A stretch of 64,000 nt of DNA, from positions 1 to 64,000 of the forward strand of contig RDXB01000057.1 in the NCBI GenBank assembly GCA_004292515.1, read 5' to 3'. Position numbers and translations under genes: made by a program. A model generated the notes under the pieces. It had not been told where the DNA came from. It saw only the letters and a list, made by a program, of their open reading frames with translations, and made no database searches. The stretch's first letter is position 1. Each line of letters starts with the position of its first letter. This document shows positions 51,209 through 60,363 of this stretch, piece after piece. Origin of the DNA: Oscillatoriales cyanobacterium. GTDB taxonomy: Bacteria; Cyanobacteriota; Cyanobacteriia; CACIAM-69d.

Positions 51209-52963
51209 ATGAAACCCCGAATTGTGGTTTGCGGCTTGGGTCGCACGGGTTATAAGGTTTTTAATCTGCTCCACCAACAGGGAGCAAACATTACAGGCAT
51301 TAGCGATCGCCCCTTGCCAGGTGTGGGGGCCGATTGGATTGTGGTGGGAGATCCCACTTCGGCGGCAGTGCTGCTGGCTGCGGGCATTGCTTCGGCCCAA
51401 ACCCTGGTGTTGGTGGGCGATCGGGATGCCCAAAACCTGGCGATTTTGATGCAAGCGCGGCTGCTGAATCCCCATTTGCGCGTGGTGCATCGTCTCTACA
51501 ACTCCGATCTGGGCGATCGGCTGGATCTAACCCTGACGGATCACACCAGCTTGAGCGTGTCGGCTTTGGCGGCTCCGGCCTTTGTGTTTGCGGCCTTGGG
51601 CAGTCGGGCGATCGGGCAAGTGCGGCTGTTCGATCAGCTCTGGCCCATGCGCGAAGAGGCGATCGATCCCCACCATCCCTGGTTGGGGTTGCCCCTGTCG
51701 GCCCTCTGGGATGATCGCAGCCGGATGTTGATCGACTACCTGCCCGCCCAGCCCTTTGACCATGCAACAGGCTATATGCATCCCAATTTGATCTTGGCGT
51801 TGCGGGGCGATCGCCGGTTGCGAGCGGGCGATCGGCTGATTGTGGCGACCCGGCCTAAACCGCGATCGAGCCAACTCTCTTGGCAACAGCGACTCCGCGA
51901 ATCACTGACCGGCTGGGCCCGTGTGCGTCACCAAGGAAAACCAGCCGCGATCGCTTTGATTGTGTTGCTGATGGCGGTGACCATTTCCACCCTGCTCTAC
52001 GACATGGCGGCCAATGCCAGACTGTCGATTGTTGATGCGTTTTATTTTGCGGTGGGCACGATTACCGGAGCCGGCGGCAAAGAAGATATGCTCGATCGCG
52101 CCCCCGATGCTCTGAAAATCTACACGGCGCTGCTGATGTTGGCGGGTGCTGGCATTGTCGGTATTTGCTATGCCCTGCTGAATGACTACATCTTGGGCAC
52201 GCGCCTGCAACAGGTGCTGGAAGTGGCTCGCCTGCCCCAGAGTGGCCATTTTGTGGTGGCGGGGCTGGGCGGTCTGGGCCTAAAGACGGCCCGGGAACTG
52301 CGGGCCCAGGGCTGTGAGGTCGTGGCGATCGAAGCGGATCCCCACAACCGATTTTTGGCCACGGCGCGATCGCTGCAAATTCCCGTGACGATCGGCGATG
52401 CCACCTTGCCCGAAACCTTGATGGCCGTGCGGATCGATCGGGCGGAGGGACTGCTAGCCACCACCCACGACGAGCTGACCAACCTGGAGATTGGCCTGAG
52501 CGCCCGGGCCATTGCTCCGCGCCTGTCGATCGTTCTGCGCAATCAAGATCCGCGATCGGCCATGATGATGCAGCAGGTGTTTGAGTTTGAAACCGTGCTG
52601 AGTCCGGTGGAGTTGGCCGCTCCCACCTTTGCGGCAGCGGCTTTGGGCGGGCGCATTTTGGGCAGCGGGGTCACGGGCGAGCGGCTGTGGGTGGCCCTCG
52701 GAACGCTGATTACCCCTCACCACCCCCTGCGCAATCAGGAGGTGGAAGCGGCGGCGATCGAGCTGGATTTTGTACCCCTATATCTGGAGCGACCCAACCA
52801 AGTCACCATCCATGGCTGGGAACTGCTGTCGGCCGTGCTGGATGTGAACGATGTGTTATACCTCTCGATTCCCGCTTGCCACCTCGATCGGCTGTGGCGC
52901 TTGAGTCACGATCGCCTGCTGAACCATGCCCATGACAAGAGCTTTCGCCGGGTCGATCGCTAG
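51209..52963 (+). CDS. NAD-binding (TrkA-N) potassium channel-like protein
   Basis: A 584-residue protein from the ATG at 51209 (MKPRIVVCGLGRTGYKV). Residues 3-130 form a TrkA-N Rossmann domain with GxGxxG, followed by a TrkA-C-like stretch. Two membrane helices (AIALIVLLMAVTISTLLYDMA, LLMLAGAGIVGICYALLNDYI) flank the segment YFAVGTITGAGGKEDM, where a channel would have TxGYG. A second TrkA-N domain (HFVVAGLGGLGLKTARELRAQGCEVVAIEADP) follows. The twin-RCK layout with a pore-like loop is that of ligand-gated K+ channels, but the filter is non-canonical, so conduction is uncertain. The upstream part of the frame is repeat sequence. The Kir gene is close by. Confidence 0.85.
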   Translation: MKPRIVVCGLGRTGYKVFNLLHQQGANITGISDRPLPGVGADWIVVGDPTSAAVLLAAGIASAQTLVLVGDRDAQNLAILMQARLLNPHLRVVHRLYNSDLGDRLDLTLTDHTSLSVSALAAPAFVFAALGSRAIGQVRLFDQLWPMREEAIDPHHPWLGLPLSALWDDRSRMLIDYLPAQPFDHATGYMHPNLILALRGDRRLRAGDRLIVATRPKPRSSQLSWQQRLRESLTGWARVRHQGKPAAIALIVLLMAVTISTLLYDMAANARLSIVDAFYFAVGTITGAGGKEDMLDRAPDALKIYTALLMLAGAGIVGICYALLNDYILGTRLQQVLEVARLPQSGHFVVAGLGGLGLKTARELRAQGCEVVAIEADPHNRFLATARSLQIPVTIGDATLPETLMAVRIDRAEGLLATTHDELTNLEIGLSARAIAPRLSIVLRNQDPRSAMMMQQVFEFETVLSPVELAAPTFAAAALGGRILGSGVTGERLWVALGTLITPHHPLRNQEVEAAAIELDFVPLYLERPNQVTIHGWELLSAVLDVNDVLYLSIPACHLDRLWRLSHDRLLNHAHDKSFRRVDR

Positions 52964-52995
52964 TCAACAAGGCACGCTCTTGCAAGTCCTCGGCG

Positions 52996-53065
52996 ATCAC
53001 CGATCGATAAAGTCAGGTACGCCCTCTGAAATTTTAGAAACTACGCCCTCTGAAATTTCAGAAAC
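52996..53065. repeat. Tandem duplication downstream of the channel gene
   Basis: TACGCCCTCTGAAATTT(T/C)AGAAAC occurs twice in direct succession (about 53019 and 53043), just before the 3' end of the DUF4230 gene. Confidence 0.8.
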
Positions 53066-53928
53066 TACTGCAACGTAATGGTTGGAGCTGCCGGAGCTGC
53101 CGGAGCTGCCGGAGCTGCCGGAGCTGCCGGTACAGCAGGAACCTCAGCGGGCTGGGTCGCCGCCGGTTGCGCGATCGCACAGGTCGCCAGGTCAGGTGCT
53201 TGGGACACGATCGCCACTCGCTCCGGGTTAGCCGACGCACCCAATAGTTGCCGCACCACCGTGGCGGCCCGTTTGTTGGCTTCGGTGAGCAACCCGCGCT
53301 GGCAGGCAGATTCCGTGACCCGATCGAGCGCTTCCTGTTGGGCCCGCGCCATTAGGTCAGGAGCCGAGTCCGGGCCAAGACCCAAAAAGCCGCGATCGTA
53401 GTCATAAACGCGCGATCGAGCAATATCAATTTTGCGATCGAGAATTTCTGGGGCCGGTAGCCGAATTTCCAACTTACCGTCGGTTCCCAGCCGCACATCC
53501 TCGGCCTTGAGCTTGCTGAAGTCAATTCCGGCGCTGATTTCCCCGTAGGCGATGTAGAGCAGCTTGGTGGAACCAACGACGAATTGCCCCAACACCCGAT
53601 CGCGCTGGGCCGGGACGATCGCCTCCATCGAAAACACGGTGGTTGTCAGTTCGCTGGCCCCGCGAATTTGGTCGATCGTCAGCGATCGCACATCGGCCTT
53701 GACCGGTGGCTGCGGCATGTTGAAGGGAGCCGCCACAAACTCGCTAATACCTTTGCCCCAGTTGCCAATGCCCGCCGCCGATGTGGCCACGATCGCCACC
53801 AGTCCCCCCGTGGCCATCAGGGCAAAGTTGTTGCCCAACTGCGTGAATAAGTTCGGCCGGCGATCGCGCGGCGGGGTCGTGGGGGCGGGTGCGGGCTGAG
53901 TCGTGGGGGGACGTTGATCGACCTTCAT
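53065..53928 (-). CDS. DUF4230 membrane-anchored protein
   Basis: A 287-residue protein. A Pro-rich cytoplasmic start (PPTTQPAPAPTTPPRDRR) precedes one membrane helix (NFALMATGGLVAIVATSAAGI) and an extracytoplasmic DUF4230 domain (VRSLTIDQIRGASELTTTVFSMEAIVPAQRDRVLGQFVVGSTKLLYIAYGEISAGIDFSKL ... VYDYDRGFLGLGPDSAPDLMARAQQEALDRV). The C-terminus is a PAAPAAPAAPAAP tail encoded by a GCCGGAGCT-type 9-bp tandem array (53087-53130). This is the usual domain order of the family. Function unknown. Confidence 0.85.
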   Translation of the reverse strand: MKVDQRPPTTQPAPAPTTPPRDRRPNLFTQLGNNFALMATGGLVAIVATSAAGIGNWGKGISEFVAAPFNMPQPPVKADVRSLTIDQIRGASELTTTVFSMEAIVPAQRDRVLGQFVVGSTKLLYIAYGEISAGIDFSKLKAEDVRLGTDGKLEIRLPAPEILDRKIDIARSRVYDYDRGFLGLGPDSAPDLMARAQQEALDRVTESACQRGLLTEANKRAATVVRQLLGASANPERVAIVSQAPDLATCAIAQPAATQPAEVPAVPAAPAAPAAPAAPAAPTITLQ

Positions 53929-54000
53929 AACCAGAAGCCTAAGAGGGAGAACCTGACGGGGCGAAACGGACGATGGGCGGCGAAGAAACTCGTTGGGGGC

Positions 54001-54125
54001 AATCTAGAGTTTTGGGCGATTGAAACGGTTGATTTTCCCTGCCCCAGTCGTTGTAACAAGGGGCTTAAGCCCCTTGCTGCTCCATGATCTCGTGACGCTG
54101 GCATCAGAGGTTTGGGCGACTTGAC
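54001..54125. repeat. Dispersed repeat family A (inverted)
   Basis: GAAACGGTTGATTTTCCCTG is followed by CCCAGTCGTTGTAACAAGGG, the palindrome GGGGCTTAAGCCCC, TTGCTGCTCCATGATCTCGT and GGTTTGGGCGACTTGACA. It is the reverse complement of the layout at 44862-44978. Confidence 0.8.
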
Positions 54126-54133
54126 AATCAGCC

Positions 54134-56263
<2,130 letters not shown>

Positions 56264-56304
56264 CTATTCCGGCCGGGAATGCAAGAACGTTCCGGATCGC
56301 GCAT

Positions 56305-56380
56305 GGGGCGATCGCTAGTAATGGTCAGGTAGATGCACCCTGACGATGTTCCCCCGGCCCCGGCTGGGGGATTTTTGTTG
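56305..56380. repeat. 76-bp direct repeat, left copy
   Basis: Identical over 76 bases to 59989-60064 (GGGGCGATCGCTAGTAATGG ... GGGGGATTTTTGTTG). The two copies bracket the restriction-modification cassette. The repeat contains a terminator-like hairpin (56351-56376) in plus orientation. Confidence 0.92.
56351..56376 (+). terminator. Terminator hairpin within the left 76-bp repeat
   Basis: CCCCCGGCC pairs with CCGG-CTGGGGG, with a short loop, followed by ATTTTTGTT. No plus-strand gene precedes this copy, so it may simply be a duplicate of the one at 60035. Confidence 0.6.
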
Positions 56381-57469
56381 GTCTAGAGCTATGAGTAGAA
56401 GCTACTCATCACTTTCTGCTGCCAGGCAAAGGTCTAAGAATGCTTCCTTGAGAGCTTGACTAACTGCTGAATTTGGCTCGTTCAAAACCAACTCTTGGTA
56501 AGCATCTAAATAATTCTGGCGAATTCGATAGAATAAATGCAAAAAATACCGTAAGAAACTCAAGCAGTCCAAAACAGCAATTTCTACACCATCTGTCTTC
56601 TCATACCAAGTTGCTGCATAATCAATTATGTTCTGTTCAATTGGCGCTGTTGTAATAAAAATGTAGTTCTGAATTTTTTGTTTTGCCTTCAAGATCTTGA
56701 AGATTGCCGAGTCAATATCACTCTTGGTAATAGCCCGCTTTTTCATCTCATAGGCTGTGACAACAAAAGATTTATCCTGTAGTGTGATTTCTATATCACC
56801 GAGAGACCTTGTTTGTGAGTCTGCGGCATTATGGGATTTTAGCGGTAGAGCCTTTTCTTTCAAGTGATCTTTCGCTACCTGATACGCAGCCGCCACAATG
56901 AGTACTGGCAAACGGCTAGAATTTTTGCAAGCCAGATGCTGAGTAATTAATTTGACAATGGCTTCTGTTGATAGGGGTAAAGACCCTTGGGATCGTTCTA
57001 GACTAGATAATCGCGAATTAATTTGATGCAATTCCTCATCATGAATTTCCAGGAGTATCCTCACAATTTCAGTTAACAATATTTCGGCAGAAATTTGATT
57101 TTCTACAATACTTTCTAACAAGGTAATTACTGATTGATATAGCTTAACCTCTGATTTCTTGCAGATTAATTCTTGGTCAACTGTTAAAATTTCATTTTTT
57201 CGGAATGCAGGAGTCAAAAAAGCTGTTGATTTATTGGCTGGTAGTTGATGCTTGTCAATAAATGGCTTGACATATTTTTCATCATACGCACGCCCGGAAA
57301 AGCTGTCCCGTCCAGGAATCTTGGTATAAGGTTTACGAGGATCAATTTCTGGGCGATGTAGTTTGGCAAGCAGGCAAGACATTAAGAATCTTATGCCTGA
57401 ACGATTGCCAGGAAATTTAAAGATTTGAGTGACGTGCTCGTTGATTTTTGAGTCATTATTTGAGTCATT

Positions 57470-58385
57470 AGACCTCTTGCACGAATGAAGAAGGAGTGCC
57501 AAAAGTAGTGTAAACAGTCGTCGTCACCACCATCGGGAGATGCTCTACGAAAGCCTCGCCTCACTGCCCCCATCGCAATTTCGCCGGGCCTGTGGCTTCA
57601 GTCGCTCCACCTTCCAAGCCATGCTGGAAGTCATCCACCCCGCACTAGACCGGAGTGGCAAACGCGGAGGACAAAATAGTCTCAGCGTGGAGAATCAGCT
57701 CCTGTTGACCCTGCAATACTGGCGCGAGTATCGCACCCAATTCCATATCGGTCTCGATTTCGGGGTCTCAGAAGCTACCGTCTGTCGGATCATCAACCGC
57801 GTTGAGACGGTCTTGGTCAAAAGTGGTCGGTTTGCTTTGCCCGGCAAACGCCGCCTCTTAGACCCCGAGGCTGATGAGTCAGTAGTGGTGATTGATGTGA
57901 CCGAAGTCGCCATTGAACGACCCAAAAAAAACAGCGTGCTTACTACAGCGGTAAGCAGAAGCAACATACGCTGAAAGGACAATTGGTGATTGATTGGCGC
58001 TCCAGTCAATTCCTGGCCGTGGCGATGGGTCGAGGTCGCACCCATGACCTGCGGCTTTGGCGTGAGAGTGCTTTTCGTCTAGCTCCAGACCGGCTGTGTC
58101 TAGCGGATAGTGGGTATCAAGGGCTAGCTCGTCACCATGAGGCCACGATCCTCCCAAAACGGAAACCACCTCGAAAGTCTCTGCCGGAGGTGGAAAAAGC
58201 TTGCAATCAGGCGTTGGCGGCGGTGCGCATTCGGATTGAGCATGCCATTCGTCGCTTGAAGCGATTTCGGATCTTCTCAGAACGCTATCGCAATCGTCGT
58301 CGCCGTTTTGGCTTGAGACTCCATCTTTTAGCTGGGCTGCTCAACTACCAAGCAATACATCCAATTTGATTCGTGCAAGAGGTCT
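57470..58385 (+). mobile_element. IS5-family insertion sequence (ISL2-like)
   Basis: A 916-bp element with perfect 17-bp terminal inverted repeats (AGACCTCTTGCACGAAT and ATTCGTGCAAGAGGTCT). It is flanked by ATT at 57467-57469 and 58386-58388. The 3-bp ANT-type duplication, the two overlapping frames and the DDE transposase place it in the IS5 family, probably the ISL2 group. If the ends are set one base shorter, the flank would be TA as in the IS427 group. The element interrupts the restriction endonuclease gene and looks complete. Confidence 0.9.
57540..58369 (+). CDS. IS5-family transposase made by -1 frameshifting
   Basis: The first frame (57540-57974) has a helix-turn-helix (LSVENQLLLTLQYWREYRTQFHIGLDFGVSEATVCRIINRV) and the first catalytic Asp (VVVIDVTEVAIERP). 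The second frame has QLVIDWRSSQFLAVAMGRGRTHD, the second Asp in CLADSGYQGL and the Glu in RIRIEHAIRRLKRF. They overlap at a run of eight A (57924-57931). Slipping back one base there turns CCC-AAA-AAA-AAC into CCC-AAA-AAA-AAA-CAG and gives one 276-residue protein containing KKKQRAYYSGKQKQHTLKG, the sequence expected in this family. The start at 57540 has GGGAG directly upstream. A plain mutation in the A run is the alternative. Confidence 0.85.
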
Positions 58386-58456
58386 ATTAATTAATGAACG
58401 ACTACGAGAGTCAATTGCCGATTGGTAGATTTGGTCAAGGATTTCATTCGGTGTCA

Positions 58457-59377
58457 TTAGAATAGCTCCCGTTGAACAGAGTTGTAATTGATCCAAAGCA
58501 CTTCTTGTCTCGTATCTTTAGTGGAATGAATGGTTTTTTGTGGGCCAAGAATCTTTTGCCATTTTGATTCAGGAAATAGATCTTGCATAACTGGATGATC
58601 GTAGCCCGAAACTGCAACCATTCCCTGACATTGATTTAGAGCTAGGGCTAATTCCTGATGTTCTTGTTCGGTCATTTCAAAACCATAGGATTTGGTATCA
58701 CCTCGGGTTTCGTGAAGGTACGGTGGATCACAGTAAAAGAATGTGTTGGGGCCATCGTAGAGACGAATGACATCCAAAGCAGGCCGATTTTCAATCTGTA
58801 CCCGCAAGAGACGAAGGGCGATCGCATCTAGTGCTTCAACGCCACCTAGCCATCGAGACACAACCCCAGACATTCCTGATCGGCTGGTATCCTTGCAATT
58901 TGCCCATCGTCCTAATGATGCTGTTTGTGCTAAACCAGTTCTGGTTTGTCGAGCACGAATATAAAAGCGCCGAGCACGCTCAACATCATCAAGATTATCT
59001 AAATCTTCATAGATTGCTTGATAATATTCTTCACGTGAAAAGGGTGTAAGGGCGATCGCTCGAATCAGTTTGTCTGAATGATCCCGTAAAACTCGGAAGA
59101 AATTAACAACTTCCCCATCAATATCGTTGTAGGTTTCAACCGGGGATGACTCCCGATTAAGCAAAACAGCACCTGATCCCGAAAAGGGTTCGCAGTAATG
59201 GTGACACTGGGGTAAAAGAGGCAAGAGCCAATCTAGATGCGAAAACTTGCCACCATACCAGCCAAAGGCAATTTTACGCCGACTGCGAGGATGAACAAGA
59301 GCATGATTCTGCTCAATAGAATTGCTGGATTCCGAATCTAAAAAAATAGGAGAAGTTCGCTTGGAGTTTGAACCCAT
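58457..59377 (-). CDS. DNA adenine methyltransferase (Dam-type, D12 class)
   Basis: A 306-residue enzyme. The motifs are in the D12-class order: the N-terminal WYGGKFSHLDWLLPLLP (in place of YPGGKxxL), the SAM motif EPFSGSGAVLLN (65-75), NDIDGEVVNFFRVLRDH and the catalytic DPPYLHETRGDTKSYGF (DPPY at 217-220). It methylates N6 of adenine in a target that is unknown here. Its TAA overlaps the ATG of the endonuclease gene (TAATG), typical of coupled type II restriction-modification genes. With the endonuclease broken, this is now an orphan methylase. The ATG at 59377 is followed by a Ser-rich 35-residue lead-in that may not be part of the fold. Confidence 0.9.
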   Translation of the reverse strand: MGSNSKRTSPIFLDSESSNSIEQNHALVHPRSRRKIAFGWYGGKFSHLDWLLPLLPQCHHYCEPFSGSGAVLLNRESSPVETYNDIDGEVVNFFRVLRDHSDKLIRAIALTPFSREEYYQAIYEDLDNLDDVERARRFYIRARQTRTGLAQTASLGRWANCKDTSRSGMSGVVSRWLGGVEALDAIALRLLRVQIENRPALDVIRLYDGPNTFFYCDPPYLHETRGDTKSYGFEMTEQEHQELALALNQCQGMVAVSGYDHPVMQDLFPESKWQKILGPQKTIHSTKDTRQEVLWINYNSVQRELF

Positions 59378-59507
59378 AACAGTGGCTACTTATAAAATAT
59401 TTGATGAAATCATCATCAATGTATCAAATTTATACTGTAGCTGATTTTCGGCTGATTTTTGGAAGGAAGTTACGATTAAGCTGCTTGTACTAGTGGAGCG
59501 ATCGCCC

Positions 59508-59954
59508 ATGTCTCTCAAAACAACTATTACCTACGAGACAGACTATTACGGTTGGGTGCAAAAACAGGTCGAACTTTTGGAGTTGGGCCAGCTCGATCGC
59601 CTCGATGTCACCAACCTCATTGAGGAAATTAAAAGCTTGGGAGCTTCGGAACGGCGGGCGCTGATCAGCGATCTGACGCGGCTCTATCAACATTTGCTGA
59701 AGTGGATATATCAACCCAGTCAGCGATCGCCCTCTTGGGTTGCCACCATCAACATCAGCCGCCGCAAAATCCAAACCCTGCTGAAGGAAAACCCCAGTCT
59801 CAAGCCTTGGCTCCCGGAGGCCATCCAAGCAGCCTACGCCGATGCCCGCGATGAGGCCTACGGTGATACGGGGTTAGTGCTGGAGACCTTCCCGATCGAG
59901 CCGCCGTTTACCTGGGAAGATGCGATGGAACAGCCCATCCGCCTTGAGCCATAG
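59508..59954 (+). CDS. DUF29-family protein
   Basis: A 148-residue cyanobacterial protein of the DUF29 family: TYETDYYGWVQKQVELLELGQLDRLDVTNLIEEIKSLGASERRALISDLTRLYQHLLKW, then NISRRKIQTLLKENPSLKPWL and a C-terminal LETFPIEPPFTWEDAM. The N-terminal 'YDxDFYxWxxxQ' pattern and the 'LxEEIExLG' pattern define the family, which is all-helical with no known role and is often found in multiple copies with accessory genes. The ATG at 59508 has GGAG nine bases upstream. The right 76-bp repeat with its terminator lies 35 bases past the stop. Confidence 0.9.
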   Translation: MSLKTTITYETDYYGWVQKQVELLELGQLDRLDVTNLIEEIKSLGASERRALISDLTRLYQHLLKWIYQPSQRSPSWVATINISRRKIQTLLKENPSLKPWLPEAIQAAYADARDEAYGDTGLVLETFPIEPPFTWEDAMEQPIRLEP

Positions 59955-59988
59955 CCAAGAATTGGGGCATAGTTTCCGGATTGGGCAC

Positions 59989-60064
59989 GGGGCGATCGCT
60001 AGTAATGGTCAGGTAGATGCACCCTGACGATGTTCCCCCGGCCCCGGCTGGGGGATTTTTGTTG
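59989..60064. repeat. 76-bp direct repeat, right copy
   Basis: Identical to 56305-56380. The flanks also share TTCCGGAT about 8 bases upstream, after which they diverge. The hairpin part (60035-60060) is in the right place and orientation to end the DUF29 transcript, so this is probably the original copy. Confidence 0.92.
60035..60060 (+). terminator. Terminator of the DUF29 gene
   Basis: A GC-rich stem (CCCCCGGCC/CCGGCTGGGGG with one G-U pair) is followed by ATTTTTGTT, about 80 bases after the DUF29 stop. Confidence 0.75.
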
Positions 60065-60210
60065 CCAATTTTTCAGCGATGATCCGCCGTAGTCCCCCGC
60101 TTCAAGGACGCGGATCATGACTTGGCTAGAATTGCGCGATCGAACGTTTCAGTTTTCCGCAAAGGATCGGTGGCGATTGTTATGGGCGATCGCGCGATCA
60201 CATCCATAGT

Positions 60211-60363
60211 GTGGTGCTGCATTTGCGGGCGATCGGGGAGCAAGTTCGGGTGGAGTGGAATGGTACGGATTCTTTGATCGATGACCTGATTGAGTTGGGG
60301 TTGCGGGAGGAGGATTTTGTGCCCGCGAGTCCCCGATCGAGTGTGTCGGCGATCGCGGGTTAG
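60211..60363 (+). pseudogene. Possible 3' remnant of an XisI-like gene
   Basis: The frame from a GTG at 60211 reads VVLHLRAIGEQVRVEWNGTD and SLIDDLIELGLREEDFVPAS, then a short Ser-rich tail to TAG at 60361. This recalls the C-terminal part of XisI (usually ..HIDIxDGKIWIQxDGTExxIAxELVxxGIPKxDIVLAF). The 5' half is not present in this frame: the frame above 60205 is closed by TAG in one register and changes in the next. It is probably a decayed fragment. Its stop overlaps the NACHT gene's stop on the other strand. Confidence 0.4.

Larger units (their letters stand above)
56402..58457 (-). pseudogene. Type II restriction endonuclease gene interrupted by an IS
   Basis: The gene starts at the ATG at 58457, overlapping the methylase stop (TAATG). 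Twenty-three codons (MTPNEILDQIYQSAIDSRSRSLI-type sequence) run to the IS at 58385. After the IS and one ATT copy, the same frame resumes as N-DSNNDSKINEHV and continues to the stop at 56402, 378 codons in all. The body has DPRKPYTKIPGRDSFSGRAYDEKYV and a likely PD-(D/E)xK region (LGDIEITLQDKSFVVTAYEMKKR, with D, E and K). This resembles the SacI-type restriction enzymes, although that label is from memory. As it stands the enzyme is probably inactive. A 366-residue frame fed by an IS end (from 57502) could still be made. Confidence 0.8.

Noticed and set aside
57391..57573. 60-codon minus-strand frame across the left IS end
   Set aside because: It merely reads out of the IS into the endonuclease gene in the wrong frame.
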